A DNA stretch of 64,000 bases from Rhodospirillales bacterium (GTDB lineage: Bacteria > Pseudomonadota > Alphaproteobacteria > Rhodospirillales > Casp-alpha2). The notes below the pieces were generated by a model. The model made no database searches. It worked only from the letters and a program-made list of their open reading frames with translations, and was not told the origin of the DNA. How positions within the stretch are numbered: position 1 is the first letter of the stretch; every line of letters begins with the position of its first letter. The translations under genes were made by a program, and so were the position numbers. Shown here in pieces: positions 18,680-27,961 of the stretch. The stretch spans positions 1-64,000 of the forward strand of contig JAGLED010000007.1 in assembly GCA_023145215.1 (NCBI GenBank), written 5' to 3'.

Positions 18680-18707
18680 GGGTCCCCGGTTATTTCGCCG
18701 GGGACCC
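18680..18707 (+). terminator. Intercistronic hairpin between pstS and pstC
   Basis: A perfect 10-base-pair stem, GGGTCCCCGG / CCGGGGACCC, with an 8-base loop, begins 8 bases after the pstS stop. No long T run follows, so it is more likely an RNA-stabilising or partial-termination structure that keeps pstS mRNA more abundant than the pstCAB part. Confidence 0.65.
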
Positions 18708-18779
18708 CCTTCATCCCATTCGTTATTGAATATGCCAGACCAAAAACAACAGCTCAGCGTGCTTCGAGGAAAATAGAAA

Positions 18780-20162
18780 ATGTCATTCACCTTCGTTCTC
18801 GGCGCGCTCATCATCCTTACCGTCGGCGGCTTTTATCTCGGCCGCTCGCGCTCCTTGGCGAGCGCCGGGGGAACGGCGTCCCGGCTTCATTCACGGCCCC
18901 ACTATTACGGTTACTTCGTCGCGCTATGGTGCGGCATCCCGACATTGCTGATCCTGGGCGCGTGGACGGTATTCCAGACCCCGATCGTCGAGATGATCGT
19001 TCAGAGCAACCTGCCGGAACGTATGCTCGAAGGCGACCCGGCGCAGATGTCGCTGATCATGAACGACATCCGCAATCTGGCGTCCGGCAACATCACATCC
19101 GGCGAGATCACGCCCGCGGTCCAGGCGGCCGCCGATCAGTACGTCAGCCTTTTGCAGACGAGCGGCCTCGCCAAATTCGTCCTGATCCTCGTGATCGGCA
19201 TCGCCGCCATCGCCTATGCGCGCGGCAAGATCGACCCGTCTCTCAGGGCCCGAAATCAGGTCGAAAAGACGATGATGACGATCCTGATCGTCTGCTCGGT
19301 GATCGCGATCCTGACGACCATCGGCATCGTGATGTCGCTGGTCTTCGAATCCTACCGCTTCTTTGAAAAGGTCTCGCCAGTCGAGTTCCTGTTCGGCCTC
19401 GAATGGAGCCCGCAGACGGCATTGCGCTCCGACCAGGTCGGCGCCAGCGGCGCGTTCGGTGCGATCCCGCTTTTCGTCGGCACGCTTCTGATCTCGTTCG
19501 TCGCGATGTGCGTCGCCGGTCCGATCGGCCTGCTCTCCGCCATCTACATGGCCGAGTACGCCCCCTCGAAAGTACGCGGTGCGGTCAAGCCTTTGCTCGA
19601 AATCCTCGCCGGCATCCCGACGGTCGTTTACGGCTTCTTCGCCGCGCTCACCGTCGCGCCGTTCCTGCGCGACCAGGGCACCTTTCTGGGTCTCGATATT
19701 TCGTCCGAAAGTGCGCTCGCCGCGGGGCTGGTGATGGGCATCATGATCATCCCGTTCGTATCATCGCTTTCCGACGACGTGATCAACGCCGTGCCGCAGA
19801 GCCTGCGCGAAGGGTCGTATGGCCTGGGCGCCACCAAGTCCGAAACCATCAAACGGGTGATCTTGCCGGCCGCGCTTCCCGGTATCGTCGGCTCGTTCAT
19901 GCTCGCGATCTCCCGGGCCATCGGCGAAACCATGATCGTCGTCATGGCCGCCGGCCTCGGCGCCAACCTGACGGCCAACCCGCTGGAAGCGGTCACCACC
20001 GTGACCGTGCAAATCGTCACCCTTCTTGTGGGCGACCAGGAGTTCGACAGCGCCAAGACACTGGCCGCGTTCGCGCTGGGCCTGGTGCTGTTCTGTGTCA
20101 CCCTTTGCCTCAACATCATCGCCATGGCGGTGGTCAACAAGTACCGAGAGCAGTATGACTGA
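18780..20162 (+). CDS. pstC: Phosphate ABC permease PstC
   Basis: A 460-residue inner-membrane permease, longer than the roughly 320-residue E. coli PstC because of an N-terminal extension carrying two or three extra helices and a periplasmic segment. This is the usual form in alphaproteobacteria. The core shows GPIGLLSAIYMAEY, PTVVYGFFAA and the EAA-type loop SLREGSYGLGATKSET. It works with PstA and PstB to import phosphate. The stop overlaps the pstA start by eight bases. Confidence 0.93.
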   Translation: MSFTFVLGALIILTVGGFYLGRSRSLASAGGTASRLHSRPHYYGYFVALWCGIPTLLILGAWTVFQTPIVEMIVQSNLPERMLEGDPAQMSLIMNDIRNLASGNITSGEITPAVQAAADQYVSLLQTSGLAKFVLILVIGIAAIAYARGKIDPSLRARNQVEKTMMTILIVCSVIAILTTIGIVMSLVFESYRFFEKVSPVEFLFGLEWSPQTALRSDQVGASGAFGAIPLFVGTLLISFVAMCVAGPIGLLSAIYMAEYAPSKVRGAVKPLLEILAGIPTVVYGFFAALTVAPFLRDQGTFLGLDISSESALAAGLVMGIMIIPFVSSLSDDVINAVPQSLREGSYGLGATKSETIKRVILPAALPGIVGSFMLAISRAIGETMIVVMAAGLGANLTANPLEAVTTVTVQIVTLLVGDQEFDSAKTLAAFALGLVLFCVTLCLNIIAMAVVNKYREQYD

Positions 20163-21489
20163 TGCCGTTATGACAGATGTTCAAACGCCCGATCAGATGC
20201 GCCGCGACCGTGCGGCCCGCGCATCCGACGCTGTCCGCCGCAGCCTCAAGAAACGTTACGCCGCCGAAGCCCGGTTCCGCGCCTATGGGATCGGTGCCGT
20301 GGGCATTGCCATGGCGTTTATCGTCGTTCTTTTTGCGACGATCATTTCCAGCGGCCTGCCTGCCTTCACGCAAAGCGCGATCACGCTGAACGTCGAGTTG
20401 AAGCAGGACGTGATCGACCCTGAAGGGACACGCGACCAGTCCACGCTGATCAACGCCAATTACCGCAAGCTGGTGTTCGACACGCTTCTGGCGGAATTCC
20501 CCGACGTCACCAGCCGCCGAGACAAGCGTGCGCTGACGGCAATCCTCAGCTCCGGCGCCGCGTTCCAGGTCCAGCAACTGGTGACATCCGATCCGTCGCT
20601 GATCGGCCAGACCGTTGAACTGAGCTTGCCGGTCGCGGCCGATTTCGACCTCTACAACAAGGGCGTGATCAACAAAGGAACAGCCGAAAGCGACCGCCGC
20701 GTCTCGAACCAGCAGATGGCCTGGTTCGACACCCTCAAAGAACGCGGCATCGTCGAAAGCGAGCTCAACACGACTTTCTTCACCAACGCCGACTCCCGAG
20801 AACCGGAACTCGCCGGTATCCTGGGCGCCGCCATGGGGTCGTTGCTCACTATGCTGGTGACGTTGGCGCTGTCCTTTCCGATCGGGGTATGCGCCGCGGT
20901 CTATCTTGAGGAGTTCGCTCCCAAGAACCGCCTGACGCAGATTATCGAGGTCAACATCAACAACCTGGCCGCCGTACCGTCGATCGTATTCGGTCTTCTG
21001 GGCCTCGCGGTGTTCATCAACTTTTTCGGATTGCCGCGCTCGGCACCGCTGGTCGGCGGGATGGTCCTGGCACTGATGACGCTGCCCACCATCATCATCG
21101 CATCCCGCGCCGCATTGAAGGCGGTGCCGCCGTCGATCCGCGAAGCAGCGCTCGGCCTCGGTGCATCACGTATGCAGGTCGTCACCCACCATGTCCTTCC
21201 GCTGGCGATGCCGGGCATTATGACCGGCACCATCATCGGTATGGCGCAGGCACTCGGCGAAACGGCCCCGCTTCTGATGATCGGCATGGTCGCCTTTATC
21301 GTCGATATCCCGGGTGGGATCACGGACCCCGCAACGGTTCTGCCGGTGCAGGTCTACCTGTGGGCGGACAGCCCCGAGCGCGCCTTCGTCGCACGCACCT
21401 CGGCAGCGATCATGGTCCTGCTGACCTTCCTTATTTTCATGAACGCACTGGCCGTTTTGCTTCGCAAGAAATTCGAACGGCGCTGGTAG
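20155..21489 (+). CDS. pstA: Phosphate ABC permease PstA
   Basis: A 444-residue permease with a cytoplasmic N terminus, one helix at about 45-65 and an extended periplasmic segment (about 70-220, DUF3333-like). The core has the EAA loop SIREAALGLGASRMQVV and the ALGETAPLL segment. I chose the ATG at 20155, which overlaps the pstC stop by eight bases; a second ATG at 20170 is a possible alternative. It forms the channel with PstC. The extended periplasmic segment is normal for alphaproteobacteria. Confidence 0.92.
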   Translation: MTDAVMTDVQTPDQMRRDRAARASDAVRRSLKKRYAAEARFRAYGIGAVGIAMAFIVVLFATIISSGLPAFTQSAITLNVELKQDVIDPEGTRDQSTLINANYRKLVFDTLLAEFPDVTSRRDKRALTAILSSGAAFQVQQLVTSDPSLIGQTVELSLPVAADFDLYNKGVINKGTAESDRRVSNQQMAWFDTLKERGIVESELNTTFFTNADSREPELAGILGAAMGSLLTMLVTLALSFPIGVCAAVYLEEFAPKNRLTQIIEVNINNLAAVPSIVFGLLGLAVFINFFGLPRSAPLVGGMVLALMTLPTIIIASRAALKAVPPSIREAALGLGASRMQVVTHHVLPLAMPGIMTGTIIGMAQALGETAPLLMIGMVAFIVDIPGGITDPATVLPVQVYLWADSPERAFVARTSAAIMVLLTFLIFMNALAVLLRKKFERRW

Positions 21490-21501
21490 GAGAGACCCAT
21501 T

Positions 21502-22326
21502 ATGGGCGAAGTAGATATGAGCAATAAAGTTGAGGTCACGGCGCCGATGGCATCCGCCGATGCCGCACGCGAGACCAAATTCCACACCCGCGGCGTTCAG
21601 GTGTTCTACGGCGAAAAGCAGGCGCTGTTCGACGTCGATCTCGATATTTACGAGAACGAGGTAACCGCGCTTATCGGCCCGTCTGGCTGCGGCAAGTCGA
21701 CATACCTGCGGACCCTCAACCGCATGAACGACACCATCGATATCTGCCGCGTCAAAGGCAAGATCGAGCTCGACGGCACCGATGTCTATTCGGACAAGAT
21801 CGACGTCGTGCACCTGCGCGCACGGGTCGGCATGGTGTTCCAGAAGCCGAACCCCTTTCCCAAGTCGATCTACGAGAACATCGCTTACGGGCCGCGCATC
21901 CACGGCATCGCGACCGGCAAGGAAGAGATCGATCAGATTGTCGAGGAAAGCCTGATCAAGGCGAGCCTCTGGGAAGAGGTCAAGGACCGGCTCGACGAGC
22001 CCGGCACCGGCCTTTCCGGCGGCCAACAGCAGCGGCTCTGCATCGCGCGGGCCATCGCCGTTCAGCCGGAAGTCATCCTGATGGACGAGCCGTGCTCGGC
22101 CCTCGATCCGATCGCCACCGCGCGTATCGAGGAACTGATCGACGAGCTTCGCGACAACTTCACGATCGTGATCGTGACGCACTCCATGCAGCAGGCTGCG
22201 CGCGTATCGCAGCGGACGGCATTTTTCCATCTGGGCGACCTGGTCGAGGTCGGGGAAACCGGGAAGATTTTCACGACCCCGCAGGATCAACGTACCCAGG
22301 ATTACATCACCGGCAGGTTCGGTTAA
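21502..22326 (+). CDS. pstB: Phosphate ABC importer ATPase PstB
   Basis: A 274-residue ATPase. Walker [10 protein letters not shown] is at residues 59-67, the signature is LSGGQQQ and Walker B is ILMDEP, with the family marker [14 protein letters not shown]. It powers PstCA and, with PhoU, reports phosphate supply to PhoR. AGGAGAG precedes the ATG at 21502; a second in-frame ATG at codon 6 is less favoured. It lies 12 bases after pstA. Confidence 0.96.
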   Translation: MGEVDMSNKVEVTAPMASADAARETKFHTRGVQVFYGEKQALFDVDLDIYENEVTALIGPSGCGKSTYLRTLNRMNDTIDICRVKGKIELDGTDVYSDKIDVVHLRARVGMVFQKPNPFPKSIYENIAYGPRIHGIATGKEEIDQIVEESLIKASLWEEVKDRLDEPGTGLSGGQQQRLCIARAIAVQPEVILMDEPCSALDPIATARIEELIDELRDNFTIVIVTHSMQQAARVSQRTAFFHLGDLVEVGETGKIFTTPQDQRTQDYITGRFG

Positions 22327-22341
22327 TCGGGAGCACCTATC

Positions 22342-23061
22342 ATGGTGAAAGATCACGACCACATCGTTTCCAAGTTCGACGAAGACCTGAACCAGCTCGA
22401 CAACCTGATCGCCGAGATGGGCGGGCTTGCAGAGCATCAGTTCGCCGACGCCATCAAGGCGCTCGTGAAGCGTGACGGCGAACTCGCCGAGAAAGTCATC
22501 CTCAGCGACAAGCGCATCGACGCGATCGAGGAAAACGTCGACCAGCACACGATCTCGATGCTGGCGCTCCGCCAACCGATGGCCGACGACCTACGCGTCG
22601 TCATCACGGCGCTCCGGATTGCCAGCGTCATCGAGCGGATCGGCGATTATTCCAAGAACATCGCCAAACGCACCGTCGCCATTACCCAGACCCCGCCGGT
22701 CGGCCCAAGCCGCACCATCGCGCGCATGGGGAACGTGGTGCAGGGCATGATCAACACCGTATTGGACGCCTACCTGCAACGTGACGCCGAACTGGCCGAA
22801 GACGTTAGGCTTCGCGACGAGGAAGTCGATGCGCTGCACACCAGCCTGTTCCGCGAGCTGCTTACGTATATGATGGAAGATCCGCGGAGCATTTCCGCCT
22901 GTGCGCACCTGCTGTTCGTCGCCAAGAACATCGAGCGCATCGGCGATCACGCGACGAATATCGCAGAACACGTTTACTTCCTCGTCCATGGGACATTGCC
23001 GGAAGACAACCGGCCCAAGGACGATCAATCGAGTTACACCGTCGTTGGCGGTGAAGACTGA
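22342..23061 (+). CDS. phoU: Phosphate signalling protein PhoU
   Basis: A 239-residue all-helical protein with two PhoU repeats (about 15-105 and 120-215), each with an E/D-rich metal-site helix such as RIGDYSKNIAKR and RIGDHATNIAEH. It restrains PhoR and the Pst transporter when phosphate is plentiful. It is placed between pstB and phoB, 15 bases from each. As PhoR here lacks a membrane anchor, PhoU may be the main link between PstB and the kinase, which is my inference. Confidence 0.95.
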   Translation: MVKDHDHIVSKFDEDLNQLDNLIAEMGGLAEHQFADAIKALVKRDGELAEKVILSDKRIDAIEENVDQHTISMLALRQPMADDLRVVITALRIASVIERIGDYSKNIAKRTVAITQTPPVGPSRTIARMGNVVQGMINTVLDAYLQRDAELAEDVRLRDEEVDALHTSLFRELLTYMMEDPRSISACAHLLFVAKNIERIGDHATNIAEHVYFLVHGTLPEDNRPKDDQSSYTVVGGED

Positions 23062-23076
23062 GGCTGAGACAACGCC

Positions 23077-23775
23077 ATGACTGAAACTTCACGTATTCTG
23101 ATCGTCGAGGACGACCCGTCCCTCGTTGAGTTGCTGCGTTACAACCTGGAGAATGAAGGGTTCGACGTCGCCGTCGCCCGGGACGGCGAAGCCGGCCTGG
23201 AAGCGGTCGATTCCGACATCCCCGATCTCGTGGTCCTCGACTGGATGCTGCCTAACGTATCCGGTATCGAGATTTGCCGCCAGTTGCGGCAGAAATCCGA
23301 AACCCGCGGCATGCCGGTCATCATGCTGACCGCCAAAGGCGAGGAAAACGACCGAATCCGCGGCCTCGAGACCGGCGCCGACGACTATATCGTCAAACCG
23401 TTCTCGCCGGCCGAACTGACGGCGCGCATCAAAGCGGTGCTGCGGCGCGCCCACCCGGAGCAGTCGGGTGAGGTGCTGTCGTACGCGGATATCGAAATGG
23501 ACATCACGTCGCACCGCGTCACACGAGGCGGCAAGGCGATCAAGCTGGGCCCGACAGAATTCCGCCTGCTGCGCTCGTTCCTCGAAAAGCCCGGCCGCGT
23601 GTTCTCGCGCGAACAGCTTCTGGACAAGGTATGGGGACGCGATATCTTCGTCGAACTGCGCACCGTCGACGTTCACATCCGCAGGCTGAGAAAGGCGCTC
23701 AACGCCGAATCGGATGCCGACTTGATTCGAACCGTGCGTTCGGCGGGCTATTCGCTCGACGCGGCCAAATACTGA
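23077..23775 (+). CDS. phoB: Phosphate regulon response regulator PhoB
   Basis: A 232-residue OmpR/PhoB-family regulator. The receiver domain (residues 6-120) has the acidic pocket E11, D12, D13, the phospho-acceptor D55 in VVLDWMLPN, and the switch lysine in IVKPF. The winged-helix DNA-binding domain (130-230) has the family FRLLRSFLEKPGRVFSREQL segment. It should bind the Pho box in front of pstS. It closes the pst-pho operon. Confidence 0.96.
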   Translation: MTETSRILIVEDDPSLVELLRYNLENEGFDVAVARDGEAGLEAVDSDIPDLVVLDWMLPNVSGIEICRQLRQKSETRGMPVIMLTAKGEENDRIRGLETGADDYIVKPFSPAELTARIKAVLRRAHPEQSGEVLSYADIEMDITSHRVTRGGKAIKLGPTEFRLLRSFLEKPGRVFSREQLLDKVWGRDIFVELRTVDVHIRRLRKALNAESDADLIRTVRSAGYSLDAAKY

Positions 23776-23864
23776 AGGACGGTTCACTCTCTGAAATTTG
23801 AACGGCATTATCCTTTTCTTTAAGGAATACAACCCTATGCTTCTCTTTGAAGCTGGGGGCAAGA

Positions 23865-25652
23865 ATGCCGCAATCTCGTTTGACGTTCGGACACATTCAG
23901 TCCGCGTTCCGAAAAACGATCCGCAACGAGCACTTGTTGCTTGTCGGACTTGGACTCGTCGTCGGCTGTATCGCCGGCGCCGCGGTCATCGTCTTTCGCG
24001 AAGCCATCGAACTGATCGAACTTTCCACCTTCGGCATCACCACCAACATGCTGGCGCGCTATGAGCTGACCGTCGCAAGCTGGAAAATGATCCTGATCCC
24101 CGCCGCGGGCGGACTGATCGTGGGACTGATCACATGGAAACTGATGCCCGGCGGGCAGCCCCAGGGTGTCGCCGACGTGGTCGAGGCATCCGCTATGCGC
24201 GCCGGTCAGATGTCGTCCCGGGTCGGCATCGTTTCGGCGTTGTGCAGCGCGATCTCGGTGGGTGCAGGCGCGTCGGTCGGCCGCGAAGGCCCGGCCGTCC
24301 ATCTGGGCGCCTCGCTCGCGGGCTGGATTGCGAGACGGCTCCACCTGTCGCGCTCGCTGTCCCGAACGCTTTTGGGCTGCGGCGTCGCCGCCGCCGTATC
24401 GGCCTCATTCAACGCCCCTATCGCCGGCGCGCTATTCGCGACCGAGGTTGTCGTCGGGCAATACGCGCTCAAGACCTTCGCGCCCATCGTCGTCGCCAGT
24501 GTTGCCGGAACCGCGCTGTCTCATATCCATTTCGGCGAGGTTTCGGCTTTTCTGCTGGGCGACAACTACATCGCCTCGTTCTGGGAATTCCCGGCGTTCA
24601 TCGGGCTCGGCATCGTCGCATCGGTCGCCGCCATCGTTATGATGCAGAGCATCTTCTGGGCGCAGGAGCTCTCGCCCAAAGTGAAACTGCCGGTTTGGGC
24701 CAAGCCGGCTTTGGCAGGTGCCATCGTCGGGACCATCGCGATCTGGCTGCCGCAGATCATGAGCGTCGGTTACGGGTTCGTGGAATGGTCGATCCTCGGC
24801 CAGTTTGACGTGAAACTTCTGATCGCCATCGGTATCGCGAAAATCTTCGCGACCGCGCTTTGTCTTGGGTTCGGGTTTTCGGGGGGCGTATTCTCGCCGG
24901 CCCTCGTATTGGGGGCCGCCGTCGGATCGAGCTACGGATTGATCGCGGCTGACGTGTTTCCGGCGCTGGCGTCAGGCGTCGGCGTTTATACCGTTGTGGG
25001 GATGGGCGCGGTCGCCGCCGCCGTACTCGGCGCGCCGATCTCGACCACGCTGATTATTTTCGAGATCACGGGCGACTATAAACTCTCGTTGGCCGTGATG
25101 CTGGCGATCGTCGTCTCGACGGAACTGACGCATCATTTGTTCGGCGCTTCGTTTTTTGCCGAGACCCTCAGGCGGCGTAACGTCGATCTGAGGGACGGTT
25201 TCGAAGCCGAAGTGCTGGATACGATCAAGGTGCGTCACATCCTGGATCACGGCACCAACGTCACCGCCGAGACGATTTCCATGGAAACACCCATCGCCGA
25301 AGTCCGCGAGAAGCTCAGCGCATCGACAACCGGAGAGCTGTTCGTCGTACAACCGACCGGCGAGCTTTATGGGACGATCACGCTCCAGGACTGCGGCGCG
25401 ACGCTTTTCGACAGCGAATGTAACGATCTTTTGCGCGCCGCCGACCTGGCACGCCTGCACCCGCCCATCCTGATCGAGGGCGACAACCTGGGCGCCGCGA
25501 TGCGGATCATGCGCGAATCGGGCGAGGATCACATCGCCGTGCTGCGCGACCCCCACACCAAGGTATTCACCGGCTGCGTACACCACCGCGACGTGATGAC
25601 GGCCTATAACCGCGCCCTGCTTAAGGTTCGCCACGACGAACACAATCAATAG
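23865..25652 (+). CDS. CLC-family chloride channel/antiporter with two CBS domains
   Basis: A 595-residue CLC protein. Membrane core about 20-430; two CBS domains about 460-590. The gating motif GREGPAVH keeps the external gating glutamate, and GGVFSPALV matches the second anion-site motif. After NAPIAGALF the protein reads ATEVV where E. coli ClC-ec1 has IIEEM. The residue aligned with proton-transfer Glu203 is therefore valine, as in CLC channels rather than exchangers. I chose the ATG at 23865 with GGGGGC before it, in place of a TTG 18 bases upstream. It follows phoB in the same direction, with 89 bases and no clear terminator between them. Confidence 0.88.
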   Translation: MPQSRLTFGHIQSAFRKTIRNEHLLLVGLGLVVGCIAGAAVIVFREAIELIELSTFGITTNMLARYELTVASWKMILIPAAGGLIVGLITWKLMPGGQPQGVADVVEASAMRAGQMSSRVGIVSALCSAISVGAGASVGREGPAVHLGASLAGWIARRLHLSRSLSRTLLGCGVAAAVSASFNAPIAGALFATEVVVGQYALKTFAPIVVASVAGTALSHIHFGEVSAFLLGDNYIASFWEFPAFIGLGIVASVAAIVMMQSIFWAQELSPKVKLPVWAKPALAGAIVGTIAIWLPQIMSVGYGFVEWSILGQFDVKLLIAIGIAKIFATALCLGFGFSGGVFSPALVLGAAVGSSYGLIAADVFPALASGVGVYTVVGMGAVAAAVLGAPISTTLIIFEITGDYKLSLAVMLAIVVSTELTHHLFGASFFAETLRRRNVDLRDGFEAEVLDTIKVRHILDHGTNVTAETISMETPIAEVREKLSASTTGELFVVQPTGELYGTITLQDCGATLFDSECNDLLRAADLARLHPPILIEGDNLGAAMRIMRESGEDHIAVLRDPHTKVFTGCVHHRDVMTAYNRALLKVRHDEHNQ

Positions 25653-25708
25653 GCCATTGTCTCCAAGCGAGCGGTTTTCAGACCCCCGTCACGTGTTATA
25701 ACCGGCGT

Positions 25709-27961
25709 ATGTCTGATCCCTTCGAACTCGACGACGAACCGCGTCCGGCACCTGCCGCACCCGTCCGCGCACCCGCCTATCTGGACGGGCTCAACGACAG
25801 CCAGCGCGAAGCCGTCGAAGCCGTCGAGGGGCCGGTGCTCGTGCTCGCGGGGGCCGGAACCGGCAAGACCCGCGTGCTGACCACCCGGCTCGCGCACATC
25901 CTGATGCAAAACCGCGCAGGACCCGGCGAGATACTCGCCGTCACCTTTACCAACAAAGCCGCCGGCGAGATGAAGGAACGCGTTTCCCAACTTGTCGGCC
26001 GACCAGTCGAGGGCTGGTGGGTCGGCACGTTCCACGCAATCGGCGCGCGGATCCTGCGCGCCAACGCGGAAGCCGTCGGATTGAGCCCGCAATTCACGAT
26101 CCTTGATGCCGACGATCAGGTGCGCCTGATCAAGCAGTTGATCGATGTCCACGAAATCGACGAAAAGCGCCTGCCCCCACGCAGCATCTCCGGAATCATA
26201 CAACGCTGGAAAGACCGGGGCTTCCTTCCGGAAAAGGTCCCAACCTCGGAAGCTGGCCAGGGCGACGGAAAAGTCCTCGACCTCTATAAGGATTATCAAC
26301 AGCGTCTTTCGACCCTGAATGCGGCGGACTTCGGCGATCTGCTGCTGTTATGTCTGAAGCTGTTTCAGGAGCAGCCCGAAGTGCTGAAGAACTATCAGCG
26401 CCGGTTCCGATACATTATGGTCGACGAGTATCAGGACACTAACGTGGCGCAGTACCTGTGGCTCAGGCTGTTGGCCCAGCAATACCGCAACATTTGCTGC
26501 GTCGGCGACGACGATCAGTCGATCTATTCCTGGCGCGGCGCCGAGGTCGGCAACATTCTCAGGTTCGAGGAAGATTTTCCGGGCGCACGCGTGGTGCGGC
26601 TGGAACGGAACTACCGCTCGACCCCGCATATCCTCGCCGCCGCCTCGGGTCTGATCACTTATAACGAGGGCCGCCTCGGCAAGACGCTCTGGACCGACGT
26701 CAACGACGGTGAAAAGATCCGCGTCCGCGGCGTCTGGGACGGCGAGGCGGAAGCGCGCCTCGTCGGCGATGAGATCGAGGCATATCAGAACAAAGGTGAG
26801 AAGCTGAGTGACATGGCGGTGCTGGTCCGCGCCGGCTTTCAGACGCGCGAGTTCGAAGAACGCATGATCACGCTCGGCATTCCCTACCGTGTGATTGGCG
26901 GCCCGCGGTTCTACGAACGCCAGGAAATCAGGGACGCCGTCGCTTATTTGAGGGTCATCGCCCAGCCCGACGACGACCTCGCGTTCGAGCGTATCGTCAA
27001 CGTGCCGACACGTGGCATCGGCAAGACGACCCTGCAGACCATCCACACCTATGCCCGCGCCGAACGGCTGTCGTTGACCCGCGCCATCGCCAAGTTGCTG
27101 GAAACCGACGAGTTGCGCCCGCAGGCCCGGAAGGCGCTCAGCGATCTGCTGGCGACGTTCGAGTTGTGGCGAGTGATGTCCGGGACAAAACCGCCGGCGG
27201 AACTCTGCAAACAGGTGCTGGAAGACAGCGGTTATGTCGATATGTGGAAAGCAAAGAAGGAACCCGATGCGCCGGGCCGGCTCGACAACCTGAAGGAACT
27301 CGTCGTCGCGCTCGAGGATTTCGAAACGCTAGGCTCGTTTCTGGAGCACGTCAGCCTGGTGATGGAAAACGAAGAGCGCAGCGACACCGAAAAAGTGAAC
27401 ATCATGACCCTGCACGGCGCCAAGGGCCTGGAGTTCGGGACCGTGTTCCTGCCGGGCTGGGAAGAAGGCCTGTTCCCCAACCAACGGTCGCTCGACGAAG
27501 GCGGACTGGCGTCATTGGAAGAAGAACGCCGCCTTGCGTATGTCGGCATTACGCGTGCCCGCAAGCACGCCATGATCTCGTTCGCCGCCAACCGCCGGGT
27601 TTACGGCCAGTGGCAAAGCGCCACGCCATCCCGCTTCGTCGACGAATTGCCGGCCGATCACATCGACGTTTTTTCCGAAAGTGGCGTTTATGCACGCCGT
27701 GACGCAGCGGCGGCGGAGATCGTCGATCCGTTCGCGGGAGCAGACGACGTGCCGCGGTCTCGCCGCCGCATGATCGAGGTCGACCGCGCCGCCACTTACA
27801 AACCGACCAGCAACGGCGCTGGCTTCAGCATCGGCGTCCGGGTATTCCACCAGAAATTCGGATATGGGAAAGTCACGTCCGTGGACGGTGACAAACTCGA
27901 CATCGATTTTGAAAAAGCAGGCCAGAAACGCGTCATGGCCAGCTTCGTTCTGCCTGCATGA
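25709..27961 (+). CDS. uvrD: UvrD/PcrA/Rep-family superfamily 1 DNA helicase
   Basis: A 750-residue 3'-5' helicase. Motif I is GAGTGKT (48-54), motif Ia FTNKAAGEM, motif II VDEYQDTN, motif III DDDQSIYSWRGA, motif IV RLERNYRS and motif VI AYVGITRA. The last 60 residues form the Tudor-like RNA-polymerase-binding end (GIRVFH-type: VRVFHQKFGYGKV), typical of UvrD/PcrA. It unwinds DNA in nucleotide excision and mismatch repair. The stop overlaps the prmA start by four bases (ATGA). Whether it is called UvrD or PcrA is a naming choice. Confidence 0.93.
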   Translation: MSDPFELDDEPRPAPAAPVRAPAYLDGLNDSQREAVEAVEGPVLVLAGAGTGKTRVLTTRLAHILMQNRAGPGEILAVTFTNKAAGEMKERVSQLVGRPVEGWWVGTFHAIGARILRANAEAVGLSPQFTILDADDQVRLIKQLIDVHEIDEKRLPPRSISGIIQRWKDRGFLPEKVPTSEAGQGDGKVLDLYKDYQQRLSTLNAADFGDLLLLCLKLFQEQPEVLKNYQRRFRYIMVDEYQDTNVAQYLWLRLLAQQYRNICCVGDDDQSIYSWRGAEVGNILRFEEDFPGARVVRLERNYRSTPHILAAASGLITYNEGRLGKTLWTDVNDGEKIRVRGVWDGEAEARLVGDEIEAYQNKGEKLSDMAVLVRAGFQTREFEERMITLGIPYRVIGGPRFYERQEIRDAVAYLRVIAQPDDDLAFERIVNVPTRGIGKTTLQTIHTYARAERLSLTRAIAKLLETDELRPQARKALSDLLATFELWRVMSGTKPPAELCKQVLEDSGYVDMWKAKKEPDAPGRLDNLKELVVALEDFETLGSFLEHVSLVMENEERSDTEKVNIMTLHGAKGLEFGTVFLPGWEEGLFPNQRSLDEGGLASLEEERRLAYVGITRARKHAMISFAANRRVYGQWQSATPSRFVDELPADHIDVFSESGVYARRDAAAAEIVDPFAGADDVPRSRRRMIEVDRAATYKPTSNGAGFSIGVRVFHQKFGYGKVTSVDGDKLDIDFEKAGQKRVMASFVLPA

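Noticed and set aside
21166-22575. Leftward open frame of 469 codons opposite pstA-pstB-phoU
   Set aside because: Overlaps three well-supported genes and shows no domain.
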